64,000 bases of DNA, taken from NCBI GenBank assembly GCA_016508695.1, contig VNKQ01000006.1, forward strand, positions 310,001 through 374,000, read 5' to 3'. Below are positions 32,706 through 44,722 of the stretch, piece after piece. The stretch's first letter is position 1. Every line of letters starts with the position of its first letter. The position numbers and the translations under genes are program-made. Under the pieces are notes generated by a model, which ran no database searches, was not told the origin of the DNA, and saw only the letters and a program-made list of their open reading frames with translations. Source of the DNA: Hyphodiscus hymeniophilus (taxonomy: Eukaryota > Ascomycota > Leotiomycetes > Helotiales > Hyphodiscaceae).

Positions 32706-35580
32706 TTCGAATGATTGTTAATAGTGCGGTGTGAACTTTAAGATGATAGGAAGTTGTAGTGAATGATGCGAGAACGGAAATAAAAGAGAGTTCCGAGAGT
32801 TGAGGGAAAATCATCTTATATCTACCTTCCTCCCTGAATACTCACAGTCAAAACCAAAATCCCGCAGCCCGCCCCTCTCTCAGGCTTTCCAACAGCAAAG
32901 CCACCCAAAATCGACTACTTGCGTCCTACCTAGGGTCCGCTGTATATGAACGGCCACCTTGAGATGTCGGACACGGGAAAGCGAATCAAATATCAAGCAC
33001 GAGTTTGCCCATTTTGTCCATACTACAAACCCTAGTAAACAGGCTGAGCACTGCTACAGTACCGCCCTTCTAAACCTGGCCACAATTTGATATCTGAGTT
33101 ACTTTTTTTGAGGTGATCCAGAACCGAAGTCTGGTGACGAATGAAGTTAAACCCTATTCGCAGCCCCGGGTAGGGCGTTGTGGAAGTTTTTTTGGCATCT
33201 ACGAACTCAACAATAATTAAATGAAGTTCTGGACTCTTGATATGGTTGTGCTTACTTGAAGTGGTGTGTCGCTGAGCGTTGCTTCCTCCCAATTTTGGCG
33301 GAAACTCCACCAAATCGAACAACCTTCTCAGGATAAAAGCCGAAGATGACTTTTTGCGATGTGCAGCAAAACTTTTAAAACAAACATTCTAGACGATCCA
33401 ATAGAAATGAGCAGAGCCAGAGCCTTGGGAATTGGCCTCCATATGACATGGAACATGAAATCTTGGCGTTCCCTTGAGGAGGTCGCTCACCGAGGCCTCC
33501 GGGCAGAATGCGGGTGACAATGATTTAATTAGCAATCGTTTAGTGGGATAAAAAAACTCTAGGGTCTGATACACAATGACTTCAGTATTGTTATGAAAGC
33601 ATAAAAATATTGTGAGAAACTCTACGGACGTGTAGTGAGTCCCGAAGAATAGTTCCATGCTCAGCCACATTGGAGTCCCCTACACAGGCGGTTGTAAGGT
33701 CCAATAATAAGCCTAGTGCTAGTGTAGCACATGCTAAAAAGTTGAGACCATCTTCGCAACATGGAACGAGAGTCTGGGGACTTTGGGCCGCTACAAGGCA
33801 CTTCCAGCATGCTTTCCGCCTCACGTCACTACTTCATGGTATCTATGCTCCAAATCTCGAAGTAACGATCAAAGGCGGAGAGAGTAATAATACCATTGGC
33901 CTAAATTATTCACGGGGCTCGTCAGAAATTGAAGTAGGAAACACTTTTCTTGTAAACCTAAAACACTTAGACTGATGACAAAACAAACGAAAAAGGGCGC
34001 TGCAGATTGAGAGATATAAATGTGAAGAGAAGCACTTGCTTTGTTTCGAGCCAGGTCATTTCCGCAGCTCAATGTGGCCGCTGCGACGGCATACTTGTCA
34101 CCGATAGAGAGAATGATAAAGGCGAAGAAGAAAATGAGTCGGTGAGCATAAAGTCTGATGGTCACGTGTAGCGCCAGTCTACGTGGGGAATAGCTCGTAA
34201 TCCTTCAACGTCGGCGGAGGCTCGTCTGTACAATCAAAAAACCAACGACGGGATAGATCGAAAGACCGAAAACCCCTTCCGAAGGCTTCCTTACCTTCTC
34301 TGACTATTGGGGGAGCCCGATGGGTTCGCCCTGCTGGTTTGCTCTTCGTGTACGCAATTCGTCTGCCTTAGTTTGGGCAGCCACGGCAACCACGCTAGAT
34401 GAAATCACTGGTCTTTACCATAAAGCAGGATACATCGTTCCCAGTCCAACTGCGGACGGACTCTTGATCTGCGGTTGGGTTGAGAGTTGAGAGATGAGTG
34501 AGGCGACCAGGAATTATGTCAGGAAGTGGCCTTATGATGTGTATGACATCGGTGCCTACTGCCCTGTATTGCGGAGCCCTGGATTAGGATGGGGGAGAGT
34601 GAGCGGTTCTTGTTCGCTCACGGGGAGGTCGACTCGATTGCGGCCCTGTTGAGGCTTACACCGCTACCTTTTTACTCGCAGATATTGGAAATAAATGATA
34701 CCTTGTTGAATGCCTTACCCACGGCTTCTTGGCAGACATCTGGAATATTATCCTATTGTCAAACGGGGCTGAGGGCTTTACCAACCTTGCCGGCTGCATG
34801 TCTTAATCTGGGCTTGGGTTCTGGACCTCTAACAGCCTCATATTACACTTATTCTGCAAGCAATCGTGGAAGGCTGAACAGTTGGTGTGCCAAGGGGAAG
34901 TTTGAGAGGTCTGACAACGTGGAAAAGACGGGATGATGAAAAGGCTGTGTGAGGGAAAGGAGCATGTCGAGACGTAGCCGTTCGACAAGGCCAGCTGTGT
35001 AAGATTCATAATACTTCATGGGCTAGGTACTCCAACTTGAGAGCTGTCTGCCTTCCTGTCGTTCGGAAAATCCCAATCTCCGCTCTTGTAAAGTCTTGCG
35101 CTCACTTTAGGCTAGATGAGAATTCATGCACTCTATTTTCGGGAAGTGAAATGTCTCCTGAATTTGACGTGTGTATTGAATATTGCAAAGCGATCGTGTC
35201 ATTTGTGATTATCAAGATCAAATCAAAGCCGGAACTAGAAGTAACTGTAGCGAACCAAAGTTCGCCTACCGGATGGGTATCTTCCAGAGACGCCGTACAG
35301 ACTCCCGACGATATTCAAGTAAAGACAGTTCGTGTGTTCCAAAGCGCATGTTGAATACGCTTGATCAAGACCCCAAGAAATATAGGTGTGTGGACTTTAT
35401 TCACTTCAATGGCCGAAGCCCCCCAGGTGCGTTGGTTGTGTTGAATGACTGGAAGCGAGTCGAGGAGTTGTGATATTGCATTTGCTGCGGTAGACTGTTC
35501 TACGGATCAGTACTTGAGAAGTATGATGTGTAATGAAAGTTGAAAGTACTAAGAACTGACATTGCTTCATAAGGAGGGAT
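32706..35580. other. Gene-poor region, 2.9 kb
   Basis: No gene could be supported. The longest open frame with an ATG is 34589-34936 (+, 115 codons), without recognisable features. No repeats or RNA genes were seen. Confidence 0.45.
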
Positions 35581-35856
35581 TCAGTAATAATGCGGCTCGA
35601 GGTCGCACTTCTTGCAACGAATGTGTTGGCAATTGGGATCGAGACACTTCGGGTTGTTCGTAGTCGACATTCCTGACTGTACGGGAAGGCCATTGACATC
35701 AATGCATTTATGACAGGTCCAGGTCCAGTAAGAAGGTTGGACTGGATCTGGCTCCGGCTCGCTGTCACGGGATTTTCCTTTGCTCTTTTTGTGGTGTTTG
35801 GACTTGGGACTTGCGCCCAAGCTAATGCACTTGTCTAAACTGGACTTGGAACCCAT
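35581..35856 (-). CDS. Small Cys-rich protein, paralogue 2
   Basis: 91-aa single-exon protein. The chosen ATG gives MGSKSSLDKCISLGASPKSK; the frame extends upstream but with less protein-like sequence. A Lys/Ser-rich N-terminus (KHHKKSKGKSRD) is followed by an acidic-Pro linker and a Cys module: YWTWTCHKCIDVNGLPVQSG, then CLDPNCQHIRCKKC. The module aligns by eye with the proteins at 32436 and 36729 (shared W-T-C, GMST and C-x-H-x-R-C-x2-C). It is exactly the same length as the 36729 protein. It is probably zinc-binding and intracellular, possibly nuclear given the Lys run. Function unknown. Confidence 0.65.
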   Translation of the reverse strand: MGSKSSLDKCISLGASPKSKHHKKSKGKSRDSEPEPDPVQPSYWTWTCHKCIDVNGLPVQSGMSTTNNPKCLDPNCQHIRCKKCDLEPHYY

Positions 35857-36728
35857 CTTGGGAGAATATCTGGAATGATTGAGAATTCTGTTGTGATATG
35901 AAGAATATCGCAATTTTGAATAGAAGGAGAGTAGAAGACGGACGGGAAGAGTGAGATATTTAATACTCACTAACTGTCTCATATACATTTTCTCTTCCAC
36001 ATTAAGACAATTTCATTTGAAACTAAGCCCCATAGCAGAGTGCCTTGCTCAGCTCAACATATCTGTTCAACGCCGATTTTGCTAATGAATCGTTGAGCTT
36101 CTCAACCCAAATTTGCCTTTTATCTCCCATGACCCAAAGCCGCCGACGCTAAACAGCCGCGCTCGTCCGAGCACAGCCCCAAACTTGGAGACATATAAAA
36201 TCCAACTCGAGATGCGCAAGGTAGAACAGGCTCGGTCTCAGGGGCGCAAGGCCTAAGGTAACACAGGCGGCTACCCGTGACTTGGCTAAGGGATGAACAG
36301 GGGCAACAAACGAAGTCAACTACTTTCACCATATAGCACTGGGTATTATGAAATAGCAAATTGCACAAGATAAGCACAAAAAGTAAAATGAGACAAAGTC
36401 TGGTACTAGAAATTGGCAAATGGAGCATGAAGCTTGGGTGCAGGGCTCTGTAAGGAGCCAATAATACTATAAGTCTAAGGAGCAACGCTCACGCTATGCA
36501 AATGATCGCGATGAAACAAGAGCGCACAACAGAGCAACGTACCCCAACAAGGAAACATAGAATACCATATCGTATTCATCTTACCTATTTCTACTAGTCT
36601 CCCGTCACACTCCATCCCACCTCACACCCCTCCCCCGTTCTTAAGTTGTTGATTCAAGACTATTCAACAGAACGTCAGCACGGAAGGAATAGAGAAAATA
36701 GAGAATTTGATCGGAAACTTACGAGAAT
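35857..36728. other. Intergenic between Cys-rich paralogues
   Basis: No gene recognised. A minus-strand open frame at 36120-36485 is hydrophobic and unconvincing. Confidence 0.5.
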
Positions 36729-37004
36729 CTAATGGTGACGCTTCCCTTTTTTCTCTGGTCCCACCCATTCCGTGGGACATGTCTCACATCGCAGGTGATT
36801 GCATTCTGAACAATGAGTGATGAGTTTTGTGCTCATTCCACTTGATTTCCAACAAAAATCGCAAGTCCACACCCAGTAGACCTCTGAAGCTTGTTGCGAT
36901 TCCTTTCCCTTCCCGCCTGATGATGACTCGTGATGGCTACGGTGTCCGTGACTGTGATGATGCTTCGAGCTACCCCCTTGATTGTGAGAGGATTGAGATG
37001 GCAT
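36729..37004 (-). CDS. Small Cys-rich protein, paralogue 3
   Basis: 91-aa single-exon protein from MPSQSSHNQGGSSKHHHSHG. The N-terminus is a His/Ser/Gly-rich tract (HHHSHGHRSHH), then VYWVWTCDFCWKSSGMSTKL and HCSECNHLRCETC. The Cys/His spacing follows its neighbours at 35581 and 32436. The His tract could itself bind metal. The C-terminus is basic (EKKGKRHH). An open frame extends upstream of the chosen ATG; the start was placed at the first Met before the His-rich tract, and an earlier start is possible. Function unknown. Confidence 0.65.
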   Translation of the reverse strand: MPSQSSHNQGGSSKHHHSHGHRSHHESSSGGKGKESQQASEVYWVWTCDFCWKSSGMSTKLITHCSECNHLRCETCPTEWVGPEKKGKRHH

Positions 37005-38521
37005 ATTGGCCAGCTTCTGGGTCGATGTTTGACTTGAGGTGAGTTGAAATTGAGAGTCTTGCTTTAGTGAGTTGCGACAGCTGAGAAGCAACAAAAGGCG
37101 AGAAGGACGCAGTGAGCTGTTAAAGTAACTGGAAATTCAAGGCGATGCTGTGTATGTTGGTGATCAAATCCGCAGGATTGTTGAGAGAACGAAAACCAAA
37201 GCTGGATACTTTTCTGAGCATATATAGCAATTCAAATATGGATACTCTCAAAGATGAAACAGCTATTCGTAAGGCACTCACTCACCGTCTGCGCAAGTTG
37301 CCCAGGAATTTAGTCAACGCCCTCAATTCTTTTGGGCCCTACAAAAGCCGAACTTTGATCAAGCGTTGACAGATGACTCCCAGCAAACGCTACCATCTCC
37401 CAGTTCTTGTGAGAAGAGCCCCGAACAAGCCTGATACCAGTGGCGCAGGAGGCCGTTGTTTCATGACATAGAATCACTGCTAGCTTGCCCTGAATCCTGT
37501 GGATCGTAAGGTATGGATAGAGGCTTAGAGGGTGACATTCGTGTTGGCAGTGAAAGCAGGTAGAGAAAGGCAGGAGTCATGATTAAAGAGGAGCCTGTTT
37601 GATAGGGCGAGCGATGGTGCCGAACTTGTTCCCCCGGTGTAGAAATTGTCAAGCTGAGTCGTGTGGGTCTTGTTGAGTGCCTCGCTCGTGATCAAAATCT
37701 TCGGTGAGAGGAAATGAAGGGTACAAGTACTTCAGCAAAGTGCCGGCCGGTAACTCCCATCAAGTTAACAACGAGTCTGAAATCACCATCCATAGCTTCG
37801 GGCACTAATTACACCCTGTGACTATGGCTTTGAATGACTTGTACTTCGTTGTTTTCGGGCAACGACTTGCCGTCTATGCGGCTCATTGTTGGTTCAGCCG
37901 CAACTCGTAACCGGGCCCCGAAAATTGGGGCATAATATACTTGTGCGAATTTCCAGGATTTCAGAAGATCCATTAAGAGCTTCGGAATTTCAACCCCGGG
38001 AGAGCTTCACGGCGCTGTGCAGTAAGATTGTCGGGTCTTGGTGGACGGGGATGTGCGACGAGGCTGGCAGGTATTTGCATGAGGCTAGCCCAATGCTTAC
38101 ACAGCCTGCTGGGCGTTCCAGGCAGAAACTTTGTATCATGGCGCATTTGTCCAAAGAAAGAAGTCGGACGGAAGTATGAGGGTTTTTTTTTTCTGTAGCA
38201 GTATGTACCTGTTGAGACAGATGGCAATTAACTTGCAAAGATTTGTCAGTCTCGATTAATCACGCAACTGAAACAGAGCCGTTGTATGGTGCGAGTTGTA
38301 GAGCTTACCAGTACCATTGGAAATAAGGATCAGTCTCTGAAGCTTTCGAGCCCTATAAATGTAACTGTAGAGAGTGCCTCTTCGAGTGTCTCGCGATGCT
38401 CACGTGACTCGTATCCTCAAGCTCTGGTTCCACAAGACTGCGTAGGTCCTAGGCGCAAGGAGCGTGATAACAAAAACTCAGGAGGTATCGCTTAGAGTTC
38501 CACCGCCTTGTTGTATTTGAG
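37005..38521. other. Gene-poor region
   Basis: No supported gene in 1.5 kb. Short open frames occur on both strands only. Confidence 0.5.
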
Positions 38522-39154
38522 TCACAACAATCTCGTAATCTCACTCTTGCAGCTGGTGCAATGCAATGGTAGCATTCCTAGCAGCTGACAACACATCCGA
38601 CAAGGTAGGGTGTAGATGGGCACTGGCAACAGTACCAATTGACTCTTTTCTTCGTAGACTCTTCTCCGTGGAGCCGCCAATCGATCTCGGAGTAAAAAGT
38701 CGTTCCTACAAAAGTGTAGGGTTGGAAGGAACTCGCTTGATATCAAGTCCTCCGTCTTCTTCTGCGTATTCGGGGATGGTTTGAAGATTGGAGGGCGGTT
38801 TGAGGTACGTCATCTACGTGCTCGATAATTGCCAGTCTATTTCTTCTCCGACTGTGGGTACCGTGAAGTCAGCGTTGGTATTACGCCATGACAATATGTC
38901 TCAAGCAGCCTCTAGGGGCTACTCAATGAGATGAGAAAGCCAGCTACTTACTAACAGTTTGTGCAGTATTCGTCCAGTAAGAGTGAGTTTAGGCCATGGC
39001 CACATTCACCGCAACTAGAATTTGGAGTCAGCGTCTCTGCATATGACAACACAGATGCCTCCAGGCAAGGTTGTGTAAGTTCCAAGGACTTGGTGTTCAA
39101 TCTGATGCCTCCTCGAACGAGAAAGTTGAAATCAAGCCTATGGCATTGCTTCAT
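38522..39154 (-). pseudogene. Decayed Cys-rich paralogue
   Basis: Two Cys clusters on the minus strand match the local small Cys-rich family but cannot be joined in one frame. The first open segment starts at an ATG (39152-39154) and ends SSCGECGHGLNSLLLDEYC, with TNC before a stop that could be bypassed by a GTAAGT donor. The second, near 38525-38640, reads NWYCCQCPSTPYLVGCVVSC, then an in-frame TAG, then ECYH; the expected next cluster HCTSCKSE is in another frame. This resembles the two-module protein at 44723. At least one stop and one or two frameshifts imply decay. Alternatively 38951-39154 alone could be a small intact gene. Confidence 0.35.
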
Positions 39155-41003
39155 TGGGGAGCTGTGTGCAGTTGGTAATGACCTACTACCACGTCGATGG
39201 ATTTGGCATACAGAGATCCAAGCACAAATACTGCGACTAAGCTTGATGGACGACTGTAGAGTGATACACAGGAAATTGCAGAGCTAGGGCGATGCTTTTC
39301 GCATTGAATCCGTCTTGACTTTGGAAAGCTGGATGTGTGGATCTTGTCTTATTCTGAAACAAAAGTGGCAAGAGATGTAAGCCAGCTTTATATAAGTGCG
39401 TTACCGGTATGTAAAATACCATCTGAGGCAAACAAAGCCCTGCGAGGCCTTAGAAGGAAGAGCCTCTGAAAGGCAGAAAAGGGGGACAACTCTCAAGGGC
39501 GACGTGACTTCTCGTTCTCGACGGCGGTCTTCTGATAGAAGTTTGTCGTGCCGTAGAGGCGAGGCAAGGATCAGCTGGCTTGCTTCAACTGAATAAAGTG
39601 ACTCGTTCACGGTCTGTCTTAGACAGACGGATCCAGGGGCTGGGTGAGTTGCCACAATCATCGAGCCAAAGGAATACTGGTAGCCAAGAACTCCAGAGCA
39701 AAAATAAGGTAGCTTTGGAAGCCTTCCATAGTGTCTTGAGGGCGATTGAACCATCCGGAAAAGAGCTTTATCATCAAAACGTTGGCCAAGCCTGGCAGGA
39801 GAGATCCAGCTGGCAAAATCCCGAGATCATGCCTCGGCGTTATAGATAGCCTTCTCATATAAGGTGACTGCAGACTGCAGTGGAAGGATGAACCTGGTAC
39901 CTTTGATAAAATTCCAGTCGCACCCCACCTTCATGGTGTTATGGCTTCCAAGTAGATTGGTTTGTATTATTAGGCTTTCTCAATTTTGTTTTGAGTTTTG
40001 GTTTGTAGTATGGGAAAGATAGGTTCTGTAGTCGCCCTTTCGGTGTCGGAATGTTTCCAGTACTAACAGGGCCATAAACTATGACCTGAAGTATCAAGTT
40101 AATCACATATACTTCGCGAACATGAAAGATTCATGATCCAGGTGAGACAAGTCTATCACCATGTACCTTATGTTGGAAAAGGCACTTTCGCATGTATGAA
40201 TCCTCCAGAGACGCGGAGAGACAGAGATGCGTCTCGAGCCGCGATATATCGAATCATATCCGGCGGCACAAAGCTAAGGCTCTTCCGCAATCAACAATGG
40301 CAAACAATACAGATAAACAGTTTCGGCTGGTCATCCTCCGCCTTCAGAACTTTCCGGGCGTACACCGAAGGGCGAAGCGTCAACTGCGCGGAAGAAGGCG
40401 GGCGATGCAATACATCAAGCTAGGACTGACGGGAAGTTCATTTCGAGTTCTCGGGATCATACAATAATAGACTTCTGTTGCCTGATTGGCGTTTGGCGGC
40501 CATTTCTTATCTTCAGACACAAGCAAACTCCCAAGACAATCTGCATGGAAGAAGCTGTTTCGCCTTCTGGAACGAATCTTGAACTCCCAGCGTTACCTTT
40601 TACGGCTACAGCCATGGTTGGGGGAAGTTGAACAAATGTGCTTACGGCAAAATGATGCTGGGGAACGAAGGATTGTTGTGCTCGCAGAGCCTTGCTCAAA
40701 CACTATGAAGCAGAATATTTGGGGGTTATGAGGCCTTCTAGGAGGCTCACGGCAGTAATATCGGCTAAGGGATCAGCTCGGCTAATCCCGATTCTTAGCG
40801 TGTCTTCCAGGTTGTAATCAAGTATGGCGGTGCAGTTCCAATGACTTCATGTTTACAAACATACGAATTTTACCCCACGACATTACTCGGCTGCCTTTCA
40901 TTATGAAATACCACTCTCATCTTCAGATACCATACGTTCACTCGTAGACCCGATTGCAGTATCCTGCAGCTACGGCAGCTATTGACCTCATGGTCCTGCG
41001 AAG
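39155..41003. other. Gene-poor region upstream of PFA5
   Basis: 1.85 kb with no supported gene. Overlapping open frames at 40133-40731 on both strands lack family features. Includes the PFA5 promoter; a six-codon upstream frame (ATG at 40990) precedes the PFA5 start. Confidence 0.45.
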
Positions 41004-42912
41004 ATGCTAACACCGGCCGATCGAAATCGAATCGCAGTCAACATATGGACCGCAAAGGTAATTCCAGTTATATTGGCGGGCATTGTCGGATATGCTACTT
41101 ACGTTCTCGTGGCTCTCTGCTGTGGCAAGTCTTGCACAAGTCTAAATATCAAGCCTGGCTAACTTGACCATAGTCAACTACGTTATGGTGAAGCACAATG
41201 ACAACGGTGCCGCCATTCCGATTCTTGTCACCTACTTCCTGCTGTTTATTCTTATGACAACATGCTTCCTACGCCTGGTCCACATTACAACCGTCGATCC
41301 ACCATACGTACCCCTAGGCGCTGCGGCATTACGAGATCGTCAGCATTATACCGAGAGAGCAACAACCAAGTCGCAAGAGGTTGGCATTGCGATGGGCGAA
41401 TACAATTCAGGCAATAATTCTGGGGGGACTTCGCCAGAAGCCACAGACTCTTACAATGATCCAGATTCGCCAGGGCTGGAATTATTCTATACCAAAGATG
41501 TCTTCATTTGCAGCACAGATGGAAGACCAATATGGTGCAGTGAGTGTAGCAATTGGTATGTTCTCCCGGGCAGATGCTTGTTTGCCTTTCCCCATAACCT
41601 GGAAGGAATACATGTGTTCGCGTTGTGCTATCTAGAGGCTCGGAGGCTAAATTAATGCCAGGAAACCTGACCGCACGCACCATGATAGCAGCTCTGGACG
41701 TTGTATTCGGAAAATGGACCACTTCTGCCCTTGGTCTGTTACCCTGACTCCCGAGATCCAGGTGGTGAAAACTAACAAAACAATCAGGGTTGGTGGACCT
41801 GTGGGAGAAAACAATTTCAAATTTTTCATCCAGTTCAATGCTTATACTGCTCTGTACTGCTTTCATTTGCTTGTCGTGATGGCGTACTACATACACAAAC
41901 AAGTGACAACTGAGGCATGAAGTGATCAGGCTCGTGTTTTTGCAGACCATACTAACTATATACAAGGGCGAGCACGTCAACCGGCATTTTATTGCAATCC
42001 TTGCACTGTAAGACCACATGAATTGCTGATGTCTCAAAAACTCGCTGACAGGTTTTATATAGAGCCACATTCTTTGGGCTGTTCACAGGAAGCATGGCCG
42101 GCACATCTCTTAATCTTGCTGCTCTAAACTTGACACAAGTTGAAAGACTTGGTGGCAAGACCAAATTATACATTCTGGCCATTCTCAAAACAGCGCCAAC
42201 TACGCCTTCTCCAACAACCTCTCTTGGTGAGATCACGTATCCATTGGACCTCGGGTACAAGCCAGAGAGCCATGCGACGAGTAGCGCCCCAGTCATAAGA
42301 GCGAACGGCAATACTCAATTGCCACAGGATGTGAACCGTGTCCAAATCAAACCAAGTTTTGTTCAGGATGGTCACAACACTGCCGAGCCTTCACAGAATT
42401 TGCCTGCCCGAGAATTTTCGGACAGATCTCGGCAAGCTCCAATTTTTGGGACGGGTGGCACTTCAGATACAGCGGGGAACCCAGCTTCAATCCAAGACAT
42501 TGGGACTCTTACAGAAGGAGAGCCAAAATCTGGGGCTCCGATACAACCCCAAGTGCTGAGCCAAGGTACAGCTCTATCTCTAAAAGGAGGAATAGAGCGA
42601 TCTACGACATCATCAGAGACGATGGAGACTCCTGGAGAGAACGTCTCCAGTAGGGATTCGCGGGCTACACGAACCTTTGTAGTCCTCAAGATGCTACAAC
42701 CGGGCGATAATCCTTGGGACTTAGGCTCAGCCCGTCTAAACCTCGAGACCGTGATGGGGACTGGGTTTTTCGACTGGTTATTGCCAATCCGACGGTCGCC
42801 GTGTTGTGACCACGAGGATAGCGACAGTCATTTCAAGGTTGGTCCGAAAGTGGCTGTCCTTCGCGCTTCCACAAATCCGAACCAACCAGAAAAAACACTC
42901 GTCACCAGATGA
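41004..42912 (+). CDS. PFA5: DHHC-type palmitoyltransferase Pfa5
   Basis: Membrane protein S-acyltransferase. Exons 41004-41124, 41174-41555, 41662-41733, 41788-41902, 41967-42007 and 42063-42912 give 526 aa. TM1 (IPVILAGIVGYATYVLVALL) and TM2 (IPILVTYFLLFILMTTCF) precede the Cys-rich domain WCSECSNWKPDRTHH...GRCIRKM. The catalytic site reads DHFC (187-190) rather than DHHC, as in other Pfa5 proteins. VGGPVGENNFKFFIQF and TM3-TM4 follow. The C-terminal half is a long, probably disordered cytosolic tail ending in the conserved MLQPGDNPWDLGS and DWLLPIRRSPCC. Intron 1 is best read with a GC donor (GCAAGT at 41125), giving LCCVNYV; a GT at 41122 would give LCFNYV. Intron 4 has a perfect TACTAAC branch site. 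Confidence 0.9.
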
Positions 42913-43664
42913 GCCCAATTGTTGTCTGACGAACACTTCCAATCATAATGCAGTATAATGCAAATGCGACAGCGCATTTCAAATTCGGTGCGATGACTCG
43001 CTTAAGGAGTTCGCATGGATTCCGTCACATCCCACAATGAATCATCGAGCGACACTGAAAATTGCGGCGAAGGTGGTGGGACAGTGAGTTGTACGCCGGT
43101 TTATCGAATGATAACGTGTTGGCCCTGTAGCACATAATATTTGGAGTTGGCAAGGAGGGGTATATAGAATCGGCGTCGAAGTTGTGAGCAGTTTAAATAC
43201 TTAATATCGACCGTTTGGATCGAAACATCAAGAGTCTCTACTGTGTGAATTATAGTGGATGAATTATAGTCCCCTTCATCTGAGCTACGTGATATGTCAA
43301 TGTGAAGTCTTTGATAGAGCGCCTTAGGGCTGTGCATGGATAGGGGTGGGTCGGTACTGTAGACCTTGCGCCAGCGGCAGGGGCATAGAATGCTTTTCCA
43401 ACGACACTCCTACAATCCTCTAGAGTCATAAAATTAAGTGCCGAAGCGATAACAAGTTCGAAATCCCCGAACCTCAATTGAACCCAAATCGAGCCAGATG
43501 TGACAGGCGGATCATACTTCCTCTTTTCATACGGGGCACTTTCGAGCCTAGATTGGATTGAGACCGACTCGGAGTTCAACCTCATGGAGACCATCTCTTA
43601 CACCGCGGCAAATATACCTTGAATTCTACTAAGAATATGGGGCAATTAGGGTATTAGGTTGGTG
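42913..43664. other. Intergenic
   Basis: No gene recognised. A minus-strand open frame at 43250-43594 has no features. Confidence 0.5.
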
Positions 43665-44109
43665 ATGGCTGCGATATCCGTTGAGGCGGAAGAGACTTCC
43701 ATTTTTGACTACCTAGCCGCGGAGTCCTCCACCCGTGCAGCCCCTACGATAACGACCTCAATCCCAAGCACAAGTCCGTGAGGACAGACATCTGCGCGCA
43801 TACCAAAGCAGCTTTCCCCACTGTACATATCTGGATGAACCTACTGGAGGCATAGATGAAGGTTTCATCTCGTACGAGAGAAGCGTTAGCCTAACGATAT
43901 TACACCGACCCCAGGGTCGACCACGCAGATCCGTACACAAATCTCTCGCAATTGTCGTTGAGAGCAACGATCTCAACTTCCTACGGTATGACCACACTCA
44001 CCTAGCAGGCGCTTGTGCCCTGGGGCAACGAAAAGGAACCTACGAAAAGCAAGGCGTATTTCGACGCGCTTCCGATTCGATCCACGATGACCCACTCGGT
44101 GCAGCTTAG
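43665..44109 (+). pseudogene. Possible frameshifted gene, unknown family
   Basis: An ATG at 43665 opens MAAISVEAEETSIFDYLAAE and SSTRAAPTITTS, then meets TGA at 43779. From about 43753 the neighbouring frame is open for about 118 codons to TAG at 44107-44109, with protein-like sequence (TGGIDEGFISYERSVSL, VVESNDLNFLRYDHTHLAG). No intron of reasonable size joins the two. One single-base indel near 43760-43780 would restore a 145-150-residue protein. No family is recognised, and coding status rests on sequence texture alone. Confidence 0.3.
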
Positions 44110-44722
44110 TCGAGAACGTCAAGAACACTTTGACTGTGCAAGATGAAATTCGAGATGGAGTACGAGAAAACAACAAGCTTGACTTATTCCGAGTCTCGGG
44201 TTATTCGGTAAACAATGTGGGAAAGTGGAAGACATGCTGTATTGAGACATCATCGCGGAAGTTTCTCAACAACCACAAGCATATATCACTAGTTGCGGTC
44301 ATACAATTCAAGGTTTAGAGGACGGAAAGGTTCAACTTGTTGTTCTAAAGAAATACATGAAACGAAGGAGCTTATGAAATAGCAAACCCACCCGCCCAGC
44401 CGGACCAGACTACAAAAAGGTTCAGAAGACCCAAACACCAAATCCATTAAGCCAAACCTGCTATTGGTCGAGCCAACCAGGTCTTGGATAGGACTTCAAG
44501 TCACGAGTATAGCATGTATGTTGAATACATGCCTACGTGCCCGGATCCTCACCAAACGCCAAATCGGGATTCTGCTGTTGATAATGCGATTTTGAATGCC
44601 CTTGTCTAAGTCTGAGATAGGGCCGAGAGTATCGAGGTTAGGGAAGAACGGGCCATTGCAACAGGAATACGAGAGGTCCAAAGATAAGAACAAAATGACA
44701 GTGTGATGGTAGCTATAGAAGC
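44110..44722. other. Intergenic
   Basis: No gene recognised between the relic at 43665 and the Cys-rich gene at 44723. Confidence 0.5.
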
